DNA of 64,000 bases, from assembly GCA_049680625.1 (NCBI GenBank), contig JBAUID010000172.1:1-64000 (forward strand), written 5' to 3'. Every line of letters starts with the position of its first letter. The first letter of the stretch is position 1. The position numbers and the translations under genes were made by a program. The notes under the pieces are model-generated. The model did no database searches. It had not been told where the DNA came from and saw only the letters and a list, made by a program, of their open reading frames with translations. This document shows positions 45,696 to 54,494 of the stretch, piece by piece. The DNA is from JAUIAI01 sp049680625. GTDB taxonomy: Bacteria; Pseudomonadota; Gammaproteobacteria; Burkholderiales; Burkholderiaceae_E.

Positions 45696-46589
45696 ATGCC
45701 AATGACTTTAGAACTCAAATCCCTCCATCCAACCTTCGTTGCCCAGGCCAGTGGTGTTGATCTGGCGACTCTTACGGACGAGGCGACACTGGGCGCAATC
45801 CGCGCTGCAATGGATCAGTACGCCGTTCTGGTATTTCCCAATCAGACATTAAATGACGACACACACCTGGCTTTTGCGCGCCGCCTGGACGGACAGATTC
45901 ACGCAAAAACGGGCTCGCGGGTTATTGCCAAAAGCCGGCTCGGTGACGAGGCACTGACCGACATCTCGAATCTGGATGTGGATGGAAAAGTGCTCGAAAC
46001 CAATAATCGGCTGCGCCTGTACAGCCTGGCCAACCGGTTGTGGCACACCGACGCATCGTTCGAGAATCCAGCCGGGCGCTATTCAATGTTGTACGCGTAC
46101 GAGGTGCCACCAGTGCGAGCCGACACCCAGTTCGCAGATATGCGCACGGCTTACGACTCACTGGACGACGACACAAAAGCTCAAATTAGTGATTTGAAGG
46201 CCCACCACTCAATTGCTTACTCGCGACAGACTCTTGGATTCGAATTTGCGCCCGAAGAAGCCAATATCCTCAAAGGCGTCTGGCAGCCCGTCGTGCGTCA
46301 CTTCGCCAGTACCGGTCGACGGGCACTGTATCTTGCGTCGCACGCTTCAAAAATTGATGGCCTGCCAACTCCTGAAGCGCGCCTGCTGATTAAAGACTTA
46401 ATGGAGCATGCCACCCAGCCCCACCTGGTTTACAGCCACGACTGGCAGGAAAAAGACCTTGTCATCTGGGACAACCGCGCGACCATGCATCGCGGAAAAG
46501 CCTATGACGACCAAAAACACCGCCGTGAATTACGGCGCGTGACAACACTCGACATCACAGCCGACCAGCCGGCTGCGGCGCATGGCTGA
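45696..46589 (+). CDS. TauD/TfdA family alpha-ketoglutarate-dependent dioxygenase
   Basis: This 297-residue non-heme Fe(II) oxygenase couples 2-oxoglutarate decarboxylation to substrate hydroxylation in the cytoplasm. The facial-triad HxD is in LWHTDASF (about residue 112), the distal His in NRATMHRG (about 268), followed by the 2-oxoglutarate-binding Arg region RRELRRVTT. The start LKSLHPTFVAQASGVDLA and ANRLWHTD are closer to TfdA (2,4-D dioxygenase) than to TauD, but the substrate is unknown. An ATG two codons in is an alternative start. It overlaps the following ABC ATPase gene by eight bases, an unusual partner. Confidence 0.88.
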   Translation: MPMTLELKSLHPTFVAQASGVDLATLTDEATLGAIRAAMDQYAVLVFPNQTLNDDTHLAFARRLDGQIHAKTGSRVIAKSRLGDEALTDISNLDVDGKVLETNNRLRLYSLANRLWHTDASFENPAGRYSMLYAYEVPPVRADTQFADMRTAYDSLDDDTKAQISDLKAHHSIAYSRQTLGFEFAPEEANILKGVWQPVVRHFASTGRRALYLASHASKIDGLPTPEARLLIKDLMEHATQPHLVYSHDWQEKDLVIWDNRATMHRGKAYDDQKHRRELRRVTTLDITADQPAAAHG

Positions 46590-47556
46590 GCCGTATGCTC
46601 CTGAACCGTACGCACCTGAACGGGAAATCCTGATACCGGGTGCCGGATTCCCGCAGCCGGTAATGGCTATGCGCAATTTGCACAAAACCTACGGGTCACT
46701 GCCGGTTCTCAATGGGTTGAGCCTGCAGATTCATGCCGGGGAAGTTTATGGTTTTCTCGGACGTAATGGCGCTGGCAAGTCAACGGCAATCAGAATCCTG
46801 ATGGGCATCACCCAACCAACCCAGGGCGAAATTGAGTTATTTGGCGAACCGGCGCAGGGCCAGTTCATTAAAGCGCGCCAGCGCATCGGATACGTCGCCC
46901 AGGAACAGAATTTCTATCCCTGGATGACCGCAAAAACACTTAGTCGATTTGTCGCTCCCCTGTATCCGCGCTGGAGCCACGATCGGTTCAAGCAACTGAT
47001 GACCCGCTTCGATCTGCCCCATGAACGCAAAGTCGGTACCTTCTCCGGTGGCATGAAAGCGCGTCTCGCGTTGTCACTGGCCCTCGCTACCCAGCCAGAG
47101 CTTTTGTTGCTTGATGAACCTACTGCGGGCATGGACCCAGTGGCCCGACGAGAATTTCTCGACCTGGTTCATGAGCACGCGTTGAGCGAAGGCGCAGCCA
47201 TATTTTTCTCCACTCACCTCATCGACGATATTGAATCGGTCGCCAATCGAATTGGCATCATTGAGTCTGGCCGTACAATTTACGAAGGAGGACTCGAACC
47301 ACTGGCACGTTCCGTCAAGACTTTTTCCGCCCCATTGGGCGACCCCAGCGCTGGCGAACAACCTGTCCAAGCCGATTTCGCAGGCGGATTGCCCTACCAG
47401 GTGCTTCGCGATCGTCAGAGGGGCGGGCGGCGAATCGTTACTGTTCGTTACGCCGAGCCGGTGCCTAATCAGTTTTCTCTAACCACTGGCTGGCGCAGTG
47501 ACCCGATGTCCCTTGAAGATGCCTTCATTGCGATTGTGACGGCAACCCGCGCATGA
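46582..47556 (+). CDS. ABC transporter ATP-binding protein
   Basis: This 324-residue ATPase of the ABC-2/drug-export type drives the two downstream permeases. Walker A is GRNGAGKST (about residue 58), the signature is FSGGMKARL (about 154), Walker B is LLLLDEPTAGMD (about 174), and the switch His is in FFSTHLIDDIE. YPRWSHDRFKQLMTRFDLP matches ATPases that serve YtrB/GntR-linked exporters. About 85 residues follow the core domain, a longer tail than usual. The N-terminus has a duplicated EPYAPE. It overlaps the dioxygenase by eight bases and the first permease by four. Confidence 0.92.
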   Translation: MAEPYAPEPYAPEREILIPGAGFPQPVMAMRNLHKTYGSLPVLNGLSLQIHAGEVYGFLGRNGAGKSTAIRILMGITQPTQGEIELFGEPAQGQFIKARQRIGYVAQEQNFYPWMTAKTLSRFVAPLYPRWSHDRFKQLMTRFDLPHERKVGTFSGGMKARLALSLALATQPELLLLDEPTAGMDPVARREFLDLVHEHALSEGAAIFFSTHLIDDIESVANRIGIIESGRTIYEGGLEPLARSVKTFSAPLGDPSAGEQPVQADFAGGLPYQVLRDRQRGGRRIVTVRYAEPVPNQFSLTTGWRSDPMSLEDAFIAIVTATRA

Positions 47557-49481
47557 TTGCAGCGGTTCGAACCCTGCTGTTCAAAGACATTCAGGAGCAT
47601 CTTGTCCCAGTGGCTTTGCTCGCTGCCGGCAGCCTGTTACTACTCATTTTGATGCTGATTCAAACCAGGGCATCAGAACTGAGCCTCAACTCTATGCAAG
47701 TGGTCCGGCTTGCCGTAATCACCACCCTTCCCCTGGTGGCATTCATTCTGGGGAACCGTCTGATTGTTCGCGAATATCTGAACAGAACCCGATTGTTTGT
47801 CGAGGCACTGCCCGTTGGTTCCAGCCTGCCATTGTTGGTTAAATACTTTACCGGCTTCACGCTGATGCTGGGACTTAGCGGCTTGCTGGTATTGGCCGCC
47901 ACCCTTGGGGCGTCAGCTGGTGACGATATTGACGCTCGTCTGGCCGGACTGATCCTGCTCAGAACAGCAGGCATGGCAACCTTGTTCTGGAGCATCGCCT
48001 TTTGTTTCAGCCTGTGCGGCCACTTGCGCCTCGTGCTCTATATGGTGCTGATTACTATTTCGTATTTTATCCTGGCATCACCTTATCTGGAAGAAAATCA
48101 GATTGGTCCGTTTGCTTTGGTCGACTCTGACATCTTTGCATACGAACGCGATGTGACACCGTGGCTCGACCTGGCAAAAACAATTGGGCTATCCGCTTGC
48201 TTCACGATATGCGGATTTATCCTTGCCCTGGTAAACGAAGGTTCCGTTGCTGAACGCCTGGCCAAACCAATGAGCCGTCGCGACCTGGTCGCCATTGCAC
48301 TTGTGGTTATCAGCAGCTTCACTGTTATGCACACGCTAGAGCGACAATGGACTAAAACGCCTTACGTTTTAAGCGGTGAGACAGTATTACGAAACGAAAC
48401 CCCGCCGATAGCGATCCGGTACGAACACGCCGAGCACAAAAAACGGGGTGAAGCCATGATGCGCCGCCTCAGCAATTTGTTCAGCACAATGCAGCAGACA
48501 ATAGGTCTGCGAGATCTGCCAACAGTGCGGATCTGGCTGGATCAGGACATGGATCCGGATGAACTGAAGCTGTGGACTACTGACGGGGTCGTCATACATG
48601 CGAATTTTTCGGCGTACGACTCCTATGAAAACAGTATCCTGGACACCGTAGTTATCCACGGCATTTTCCAGAACCTGACCGCCAACCGCGCGGTATTTGA
48701 ACCAAATCACTGGGTCACTGACGGCGTATCCCATTGGTGGGCCCGCAAACCGTTGACCGGGCAGCAACGGATCAGCCATGACAACGAAGTAATTGCCCGT
48801 GCCGTTATTGCGCTGGAACGCAGCCCCTACCCGGTCGACCTGATTCACAATTTTCAACAACTCGCTGATTCGATCGGGCATTTATCCGCTGAAGCCCTGG
48901 CCTTCTCCGCCCTTATTTACCTGGAAAAAACCCATGGGGAAGAAAGTATCCATGCGCTGGCGCGCAACTTCCTGGCCAGTCCGGTTGGCGACAACACCCT
49001 CGGTATGGTCCACGACCGTTTGCCGTCGTCTGCGTCACGGTTTGCGTCAATCACCGGTGTGGACTGGCCGGACTTCATGGTCAACTGGCGACGCTGGCTG
49101 TCCGAACAAGCCAGTCAGGCCGGAGTCGCTGAATTTCTCGACGTCGTTCCAAAAATCAGCGGCCAGATTAACAACCGGACTGACGAATCCGGTGTGCGCT
49201 GGATAGTTGGCAGCTACGTGCCAACAGCGGAATCTCAAGGTGACAAACCCGGCCCTGACGCTGTCTGCGTACTGAAGCACGATCGGATCACCGCCTTTGA
49301 CGATGAGATATGGCTGAATAACGATATTCGAGACGAAGCGCCGTGCACTACCGCCGGGGCGGCGCATCTGTTGCAAAGCCCGTACGCGCCCGGCGAACGC
49401 GCTTACGTTGTGCTGCAGTTCGAGCACCCGAAATGGCACTGGCCCATCATGCTGAAGTCCCGACGGCTAACCATTCAATGA
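47553..49481 (+). CDS. ABC permease fused to degenerate peptidase-like domain
   Basis: This 642-residue protein has about seven transmembrane helices in residues 15-262 (ABC-2 permease type, with REYLNRTRLFVEALPVGSSL as the coupling loop). An extracytoplasmic domain of about 380 residues follows. At residues 369-373 the motif HGIFQ stands where the sister protein has HETAH. TDGVSHWW (Asp390) stands where the sister has VEGSAEHLA. The gluzincin zinc site is therefore lost while the layout is kept, pointing to a pseudo-protease or substrate-binding role. It starts inside the ATPase stop (ATGA) and ends inside the next start (ATGA). Confidence 0.75.
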   Translation: MIAAVRTLLFKDIQEHLVPVALLAAGSLLLLILMLIQTRASELSLNSMQVVRLAVITTLPLVAFILGNRLIVREYLNRTRLFVEALPVGSSLPLLVKYFTGFTLMLGLSGLLVLAATLGASAGDDIDARLAGLILLRTAGMATLFWSIAFCFSLCGHLRLVLYMVLITISYFILASPYLEENQIGPFALVDSDIFAYERDVTPWLDLAKTIGLSACFTICGFILALVNEGSVAERLAKPMSRRDLVAIALVVISSFTVMHTLERQWTKTPYVLSGETVLRNETPPIAIRYEHAEHKKRGEAMMRRLSNLFSTMQQTIGLRDLPTVRIWLDQDMDPDELKLWTTDGVVIHANFSAYDSYENSILDTVVIHGIFQNLTANRAVFEPNHWVTDGVSHWWARKPLTGQQRISHDNEVIARAVIALERSPYPVDLIHNFQQLADSIGHLSAEALAFSALIYLEKTHGEESIHALARNFLASPVGDNTLGMVHDRLPSSASRFASITGVDWPDFMVNWRRWLSEQASQAGVAEFLDVVPKISGQINNRTDESGVRWIVGSYVPTAESQGDKPGPDAVCVLKHDRITAFDDEIWLNNDIRDEAPCTTAGAAHLLQSPYAPGERAYVVLQFEHPKWHWPIMLKSRRLTIQ

Positions 49482-51397
49482 AAATCAGCCTGATCGTAAA
49501 AGAGCTTCGTCAGCTCTGGCCAATTGGCCTGCTCTGGTTTGGGCTGGATGTGATCAGCTGGTTAACAGATTTATTCTCAAAGAGAATCGACGAACAATCC
49601 TTGGGCAACTGGTGCTCGGAAATGTGCGATCCGGGTATCAGCACCGGCATTGCCGCAGTCTACATCGTGTTTGGACTAATCACAGCATACAGCTTGTACC
49701 CGCGTGAACACGACGACGGCACAATCAATTTTTTACGGGCATTGCCGGTATCCAGGTTTGATATTTTTGCCAGTAAATTACTGGCCGCGGTTTTTCTGCT
49801 TGTAACCGTCACAACCATATCTTCTGTGCTAATTCACCTGGGGTTACTGGCAAACCCCGAGTCGCTCCGGGGTGGCCACTACCCGTCCATATCGCTGCCG
49901 ATGATGATCAGTGACGCTTTAATACTTTTTATCATTATTGCCTATGGTTTGTTCCTGTCAACAATGCGGATCGTCGGGCTGGTCGTGTTTGCAGCCTATT
50001 TTGTGTTGCTGCTGTGGTTAGAAACACAATGGCAGTTCAGCGGCCCATGGAATCTAACCGAAATTTTTCGCATTCAGTATTTTGGGCAGACGCTGCTGCT
50101 GCCATGGAAAGCACTGCTTATGCAGTCGGGCATTGCGCTGGTGTTGCTTGCCCTGAGCTATCGAATCTGGAGCCGGGCAGATTCGCATTCTGCGCAATCC
50201 GGGCCTGGCCAGGGTCGGCGACGATGGCTGAACGTTGCTGCGACGATTATCATTTTCGGGCTGGTCAGCCTGATAGGCATTGGCAATCTGGCAAAACAAA
50301 GCCTCGGCCTTGGCGACGAAACAACCAGGACAATTGAATCGACCCACTACCGATTTGTGTATTTCGAACCGCTCGAACAACGTGCGCTGACGCTGCGCGA
50401 GCATGCCGACAACATCTATGAAGCACTGGTTAAAACGCTCAACACAACAAGCCAGCCAACGATTCGTGCCAACCTTACCGCAAGCAGCCAACACTTCGCA
50501 GGCCAGGCTGCCTGGAAAACCCTGCGCATGGATATTTCCGGGGTGCGGGACGCAGAGTACTTTCGCCACGTCCTGGCCCACGAAACTGCTCACGTCTTCC
50601 AGGCGACAGAATCCAACCGAAAACTGCGCGACCACTTTAACTCGGTGCGGTTTTTCGTCGAAGGGTCGGCTGAGCACCTGGCGTTTACCGTGCTGCCCAG
50701 CCCGGATCGCCGCAACCGGAACTGGGTAACCGCGGCTACCGCCGCAAGCCGGCTGAAAATCGACTTCGAGGATATGGTGGACAGTACCCATTTCGCCAAG
50801 AAATTTGACCCCGACTTGTTCTACGCTTTGGGTGATATGTGGGCCAGCGCACTGGCCCGGGTATGTGGGCCAGAAAGCATTGGCAACAGCCTGCGCGCCT
50901 TTGCCCGGCCTGATGCCCCTCCCGACCTGGCCGGGGTTGCATTGTGGCAGGACAACCTGCAGGCAATTGGCTGCGAGTTGACCGATGTCAATGTGCAATG
51001 GAAACAATCCATCCGCAGCCTCGGTGAAGAAGGTGCCAGTGCCCGCTTTCCGGAATTCTCAACTATTGTGGTTACACCGCTAGACCAGTCCAGCATTGCC
51101 ATCCGAGCCGATTTGAAAGCCTCCGGCAAAAAACCCACACAAAGCCCGGACTTATGGCCTGGCAGCTTTAATATTCGGGTCAAGCGTCAGTCCGGCCTGG
51201 CGGCCGAACCAAATTCGGTTTATCCCGGTCGGCTTTTGCCGCTATCCGGGGTCCCGGGCAGATCGACCGTCGAATTCATTGTCCCGCGGCACATTCTGGG
51301 CACTGGCCGTTTTGACTACCAACTCGGATACAACCCGCCGGATACTCACGCCAGCATCTACGAACGCTGGCGCAGCGCGCCATCCGACCCGGATTAG
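49478..51397 (+). CDS. ABC permease fused to gluzincin-like metalloprotease domain
   Basis: This 639-residue protein has about seven transmembrane helices in residues 10-278, with YPREHDDGTINFLRALPVSRFDIFASKLLAA as an ABC-2 permease loop. An extracytoplasmic domain follows. VLAHETAHVFQA gives the zinc-protease motif HETAH at 368-372, and FFVEGSAEHLAF gives the third ligand Glu395, the pattern of M1/MA-clan gluzincins. A beta-rich C-terminal part ends the protein. The ATG at 49478 overlaps the stop of the first permease; a longer open frame starts inside that gene. With the ATPase and sister permease it should form one heterodimeric transporter. Substrate unknown. Confidence 0.8.
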   Translation: MKISLIVKELRQLWPIGLLWFGLDVISWLTDLFSKRIDEQSLGNWCSEMCDPGISTGIAAVYIVFGLITAYSLYPREHDDGTINFLRALPVSRFDIFASKLLAAVFLLVTVTTISSVLIHLGLLANPESLRGGHYPSISLPMMISDALILFIIIAYGLFLSTMRIVGLVVFAAYFVLLLWLETQWQFSGPWNLTEIFRIQYFGQTLLLPWKALLMQSGIALVLLALSYRIWSRADSHSAQSGPGQGRRRWLNVAATIIIFGLVSLIGIGNLAKQSLGLGDETTRTIESTHYRFVYFEPLEQRALTLREHADNIYEALVKTLNTTSQPTIRANLTASSQHFAGQAAWKTLRMDISGVRDAEYFRHVLAHETAHVFQATESNRKLRDHFNSVRFFVEGSAEHLAFTVLPSPDRRNRNWVTAATAASRLKIDFEDMVDSTHFAKKFDPDLFYALGDMWASALARVCGPESIGNSLRAFARPDAPPDLAGVALWQDNLQAIGCELTDVNVQWKQSIRSLGEEGASARFPEFSTIVVTPLDQSSIAIRADLKASGKKPTQSPDLWPGSFNIRVKRQSGLAAEPNSVYPGRLLPLSGVPGRSTVEFIVPRHILGTGRFDYQLGYNPPDTHASIYERWRSAPSDPD

Positions 51398-51730
51398 CCC
51401 CTGGCAACCCCGAAAAAATGGCGGCAAACAATCGGCATTTGGCGGTTAACTATCGGCTTTCCTTCCCAAAACGCCTCCGGTGTTGCGATTTAACCCGTTC
51501 GGAAGAAAAAAATCAGAGATTTGTCGACATCCTGACGTACTTTTTGCGAACGAAATGGTGACCTTACCGTTTCAGGTAATTGCTTCTGTATTGCAGCAAG
51601 CGGATAATTTAGTTTAAAGGGCGCTGTCCCTGACAAAAGCCCGGTTCATCGGGCAAAAAAAGAAAACCTCTTACACAAGAAAACCTCATTTCTCCGTTGA
51701 ACCTTCACCTGGGTGTTCAAACAAAATCAA

Positions 51731-51856
51731 ATGAAAGAAGCGATTGTCATCACCGTATTTTCGGCGATTCTTGCTCTCGCCAGCCACTCCTCGAACCTGA
51801 TGGAGCAACCCGTGAGCCCAACCATTACGGCGAACGGCAGCATTAAGGCGGGCTGA
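51731..51856 (+). CDS. Possible 41-residue small exported peptide
   Basis: This short frame encodes a charged start (MKEA), a hydrophobic stretch IVITVFSAILALASHS and a polar tail. It looks like a signal peptide with a mini-mature part. No clear Shine-Dalgarno is present and no family is recognised. It could be chance. Confidence 0.25.
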   Translation: MKEAIVITVFSAILALASHSSNLMEQPVSPTITANGSIKAG

Positions 51857-51889
51857 CCTTTCACCCTCCTTAAGACCGCTGTGCCCCCC

Positions 51890-51917
51890 TTGCGTCCAAT
51901 TGCGTCCGATTGCGTCA
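51890..51917. repeat. Ten-base tandem repeat TTGCGTCCRA, about 2.8 copies
   Basis: TTGCGTCCAA, TTGCGTCCGA and TTGCGTCA follow each other directly. Simple local duplication. Confidence 0.6.
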
Positions 51918-51955
51918 GCTTTTTTTCCCTTCCTTTCTTCCTGATAACGAGGCGA

Positions 51956-51979
51956 CTCAGTCGCTCAGTCGCTCAGTCG
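51956..51979. repeat. Eight-base tandem repeat CTCAGTCG, three copies
   Basis: Three exact copies lie just downstream of the enoyl-CoA hydratase stop. Such short repeats are prone to slippage. Confidence 0.75.
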
Positions 51980-52000
51980 CAACCGTCTTATGCTGACCCG

Positions 52001-52885
52001 CTACCGAAACGGCTTGTCCGCCCACCACGGAAAGAAGTCAGGCATATCTGTCGAAACCGTGTTCGAAAACTCTGCGGGACGCTTTTCCAGAAACGACGCA
52101 ATCCCTTCAGCCGCATCATCCGACTGGCCGCGCGATTGAATTGACCGACTGTCAATTTCGTGGGCAGTCATTGGATGGTCAACATTTACCATGCGCCACA
52201 TCATCTGGCGCGTCATCGCCACAGAGACGGGCGCAGCGTTGGCCGCAATTTCCAGGGCCAACTCGCGCGCGGCAGGCATCAGTTTTTCCTGTGGATGAAC
52301 TGACCGTATCAGTCCGGCGCTAAGCGCTTCGCCTGAATCGACCAGACGCCCTGTATAACACCACTCTAACGCTGTCTGCATGCCAACAGCGCGGGTCAGG
52401 AACCAGGATGATGCCGCTTCCGGGGTGACACCGCGTCGATTAAAGACAAAACCGAATCGTGCTCCGTCAGATGCAAGTCGGATGTCCATTGGTAACTGCA
52501 TCGTTACCCCTACCCCAACCGCGGCACCATTAATAGCGCCGATGACCGGCTTGAGGCTTTCGAAAATTCGCAAAGCAGTTATGCCGCCACCATCGCGATA
52601 AATATCTCCGACCCGGGTAGCTTCCCGAACCGGGTCATTGCGTTCACTGTAATTAAAGGTTTTTCCTCCCGCTGATAAATCAGCACCCGCACAGAACGCC
52701 CGGCCGGCACCGGTGAAGATCACTACCCGTACCGAATCGTCAGCATCCGTTTTGTCCAGGGCTGCACAGATGTCAAGTCGCATTTGTGACGTAAACGCGT
52801 TGAGCTTGTCCGGGCGGTTCAGGGTAATCGTGGCAATGCCATCCTGAACGTCGTACAAAATCGTTTCGAAGCTGATTTGCGTCAT
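52001..52885 (-). CDS. Enoyl-CoA hydratase/isomerase family protein
   Basis: This is a 294-residue crotonase-fold enzyme. TITLNRPDKLNAFTSQM and the oxyanion-hole motif FTGAGRAFCAGADLSAGG are present. IGAINGAAVGVGVTMQLPMDIRLASDGARFGFVFNRRGVTPEAASSWFL contains the second oxyanion Gly and an acidic residue near the expected catalytic Glu. It likely hydrates an enoyl-CoA in fatty acid or related catabolism; the exact substrate is unknown. The ATG at 52885 is preferred because GGGAGG sits six to twelve bases upstream. It is divergent from the GlcG-like gene. Confidence 0.92.
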   Translation of the reverse strand: MTQISFETILYDVQDGIATITLNRPDKLNAFTSQMRLDICAALDKTDADDSVRVVIFTGAGRAFCAGADLSAGGKTFNYSERNDPVREATRVGDIYRDGGGITALRIFESLKPVIGAINGAAVGVGVTMQLPMDIRLASDGARFGFVFNRRGVTPEAASSWFLTRAVGMQTALEWCYTGRLVDSGEALSAGLIRSVHPQEKLMPAARELALEIAANAAPVSVAMTRQMMWRMVNVDHPMTAHEIDSRSIQSRGQSDDAAEGIASFLEKRPAEFSNTVSTDMPDFFPWWADKPFR

Positions 52886-52984
52886 TGGGCCTCCCGCCAT
52901 GAATGAGACAACATGGTAGCGCGCCGGTCGTTATACGATAACAAGCTTATCCCTTTACCGATCCCACCTCAGCCCGGAAATCTG

Positions 52985-53476
52985 ATGAGCGAATACTTCC
53001 TGATTGATATTGCCAGCAGTCTGACTCTTGACCAGGCCAGACACATATCTGATGCCACAGTTCAAGCCGGTCGGGCCGCAAAACTTCTGCCGTTAACCGT
53101 CGCCGTTTTGGATGCCGGCGGCCAGTTGGTGCACTTTCAGCGAGAAGACGGTTGCGGCATTGCCAGGGCGGACATAGCGATAGCCAAAGCCGGAGCGGCC
53201 CTCGGAATGGGGGTCTCGAGTCGCACGATCGGCCAACGCCTGGCCAACCGTCCAGCCTTTGTCGCGTCGATTGCGGCGGCAACAGGCGGCGAGTTTGTGG
53301 CTGTTCCCGGTGGGGTTCTGATTCTGAATGATTCAGGACAGGCAATTGGTGCGGTTGGGGTCAGCGGTGACGGTTCAGACCGGGACGAGTATGCGGCCAT
53401 TACGGCCATCCAGGCCTGCGGCCTGGGCAGCCACCCTGGCGAACCGGTTGAAAACTGGCAAAACGCCAAGCTGTAA
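52985..53476 (+). CDS. GlcG/HbpS family heme-binding-like protein
   Basis: This 163-residue protein belongs to the GlcG/HbpS (DUF336) family. Some members bind heme, and others sit in glycolate or diol operons with unclear roles. SLTLDQARHISDATVQAG and TVAVLDAGGQLVHFQREDGCGIARADIAIAKAGAAL are diagnostic, and GGVLILNDSGQAIGAVGVSGDGSDRDEYAAI is the conserved end. The ATG at 52985 gives the family N-terminus, with GGAA just upstream. A longer open frame is not conserved. Confidence 0.9.
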   Translation: MSEYFLIDIASSLTLDQARHISDATVQAGRAAKLLPLTVAVLDAGGQLVHFQREDGCGIARADIAIAKAGAALGMGVSSRTIGQRLANRPAFVASIAAATGGEFVAVPGGVLILNDSGQAIGAVGVSGDGSDRDEYAAITAIQACGLGSHPGEPVENWQNAKL

Positions 53477-53490
53477 GTCGGGCAAACCCC

Positions 53491-54312
53491 TTGCCCTCTG
53501 AGACCGTTGTCCTGCAGAGCCATGGCCCGCATCCCGCGGCCGGATGGATTCAAACCTGTATGGAGTCGGTGCGCAGCTGGGCACAAAGCCAGGGCTTTGA
53601 TTATCGTTTTATTGACGACACGATTTTCAAGCCACTGCCCGCCGATTTCAAAAAGCGGTTCGCCGGTCGCGGACCTGTACTGAGTGACCTCGCCCGCTTA
53701 CTGGCGATTCAACAATTGCACGCAAGTGACTATCAATACGTCATTTGGGTCGATGCCGACTTACTGGTTTTTGAACCAGAGGCTTTACTTGTTTATGGAT
53801 CGTCCGTCAAACTGGCGGGTGCTGAAACAAGTTCGGAAGTGCATGCCAGACAAACTAAAATTGTTGATTGCGCCTTTGGGCTTGAAACCTGGATTGACCT
53901 TGATACACGCAAACGTCTGCGCGCCTGGCGTAACGTTCACAATGCGTTTATGGTTTTTGAACGTCACAGCGTCGTGTTGCCATACCTGATTCATACGATT
54001 ACTTCGATATCACGGCGAATTGATCCGCTGGCAGTTGCTCCGCAAACCTTCGGCCCCAAACTACTGGGCGCCCTGCACAATATTACCGGGTTCAACCTTC
54101 TTACCGCGGTTGGCGCGTTCAGCCCACCGGTTATAAAAGACATCGTCACCGGACACGGACCTTACCTTGATAAGTTATTGACGAGCCAGCCGTCTGTTCC
54201 GGCGGCAGCCAATCTTTGTGCAAGCCTGGCCACCAACCCGGTAATGATGCAGGCTGCCTGTAATCGCCTGCTTCGCGACGGGTTAGGCGAAACCGGCAAA
54301 TACACCTACTAA
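53491..54312 (+). CDS. Glycosyltransferase-like protein with DxD motif
   Basis: This 273-residue protein has a GT-A-like arrangement. VVLQSHGPHPAAGWIQTCMESVRSWAQSQGFDYRFIDD is followed by LSDLARLLAIQQL, then YVIWVDADLLVFEPE with the metal-binding DAD at about residues 87-89. A sugar-nucleotide transferase is the best guess; donor and acceptor are unknown. The start is a TTG at 53491, because the conserved region begins within a few residues and no earlier ATG exists. It follows the GlcG-like gene by 14 bases and may be co-transcribed. Confidence 0.65.
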   Translation: MPSETVVLQSHGPHPAAGWIQTCMESVRSWAQSQGFDYRFIDDTIFKPLPADFKKRFAGRGPVLSDLARLLAIQQLHASDYQYVIWVDADLLVFEPEALLVYGSSVKLAGAETSSEVHARQTKIVDCAFGLETWIDLDTRKRLRAWRNVHNAFMVFERHSVVLPYLIHTITSISRRIDPLAVAPQTFGPKLLGALHNITGFNLLTAVGAFSPPVIKDIVTGHGPYLDKLLTSQPSVPAAANLCASLATNPVMMQAACNRLLRDGLGETGKYTY

Positions 54313-54345
54313 CCACGAGTTAAATGCGACCGGCACGCCCTGATT

Positions 54346-54456
54346 GGTGCGCGCCCCCCCGCGGTGCAGCCCCGCATCGGTGCAAACGCACGATTTATCG
54401 GCGAAATCTGCGCAACCCCTGCCCCATCAACGCGTCAACTGCACCAATTTGCGTGA
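54346..54456 (+). promoter_or_regulatory. Possible NtrC binding half-sites upstream of the urt promoter
   Basis: GGTGC half-sites occur at 54346, 54363 and 54379, and TGCACCA-ATT-TGCGTGA at 54440-54456 matches the left half of the NtrC consensus (GCACCA-N3-TGGTGC) with a poor right half. Their location upstream of a sigma-54 promoter fits enhancer sites, but none is a full match. Confidence 0.35.
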
Positions 54457-54478
54457 TTTCTCATTGTTCCACGTGAAC

Positions 54479-54494
54479 TGGCACGGTCCCTGCA
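54479..54494 (+). promoter_or_regulatory. Sigma-54 (RpoN) promoter of the urt-ure operon
   Basis: TGGCACGGTCCCTGCA matches the sigma-54 consensus TGGCACR-N4-TTGCW at all but one position, with GG and GC at the required 10-base gap. Transcription would start near 54505, giving a leader of about 57 bases before the urtA ATG at 54562. Nitrogen-limitation control through NtrC is the likely meaning. Confidence 0.85.

Larger units (their letters stand above)
51398..52000. other. Intergenic region with short tandem repeats
   Basis: This 603-base gap lies between the permease gene and a convergent hydratase gene. It holds a hairpin GCCCG-GTTCAT-CGGGC (51639-51654) with TTTTGT after it on the minus strand, a possible weak terminator for the hydratase transcript. 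It also holds one 41-codon frame (51731-51856) and two short tandem repeats (51890-51917 and 51956-51979). Confidence 0.5.

Noticed and set aside
48640..48730. Active zinc-protease site in the first permease fusion
   Set aside because: The motif reads HGIFQ rather than HExxH and the third ligand position is Asp in TDGVSH, so catalysis is not supported.
51639..51654. Hairpin GCCCG-GTTCAT-CGGGC as terminator of the permease operon
   Set aside because: On the plus strand it is flanked by A-runs, not T-runs; at best it is a weak minus-strand terminator 350 bases beyond the hydratase gene.
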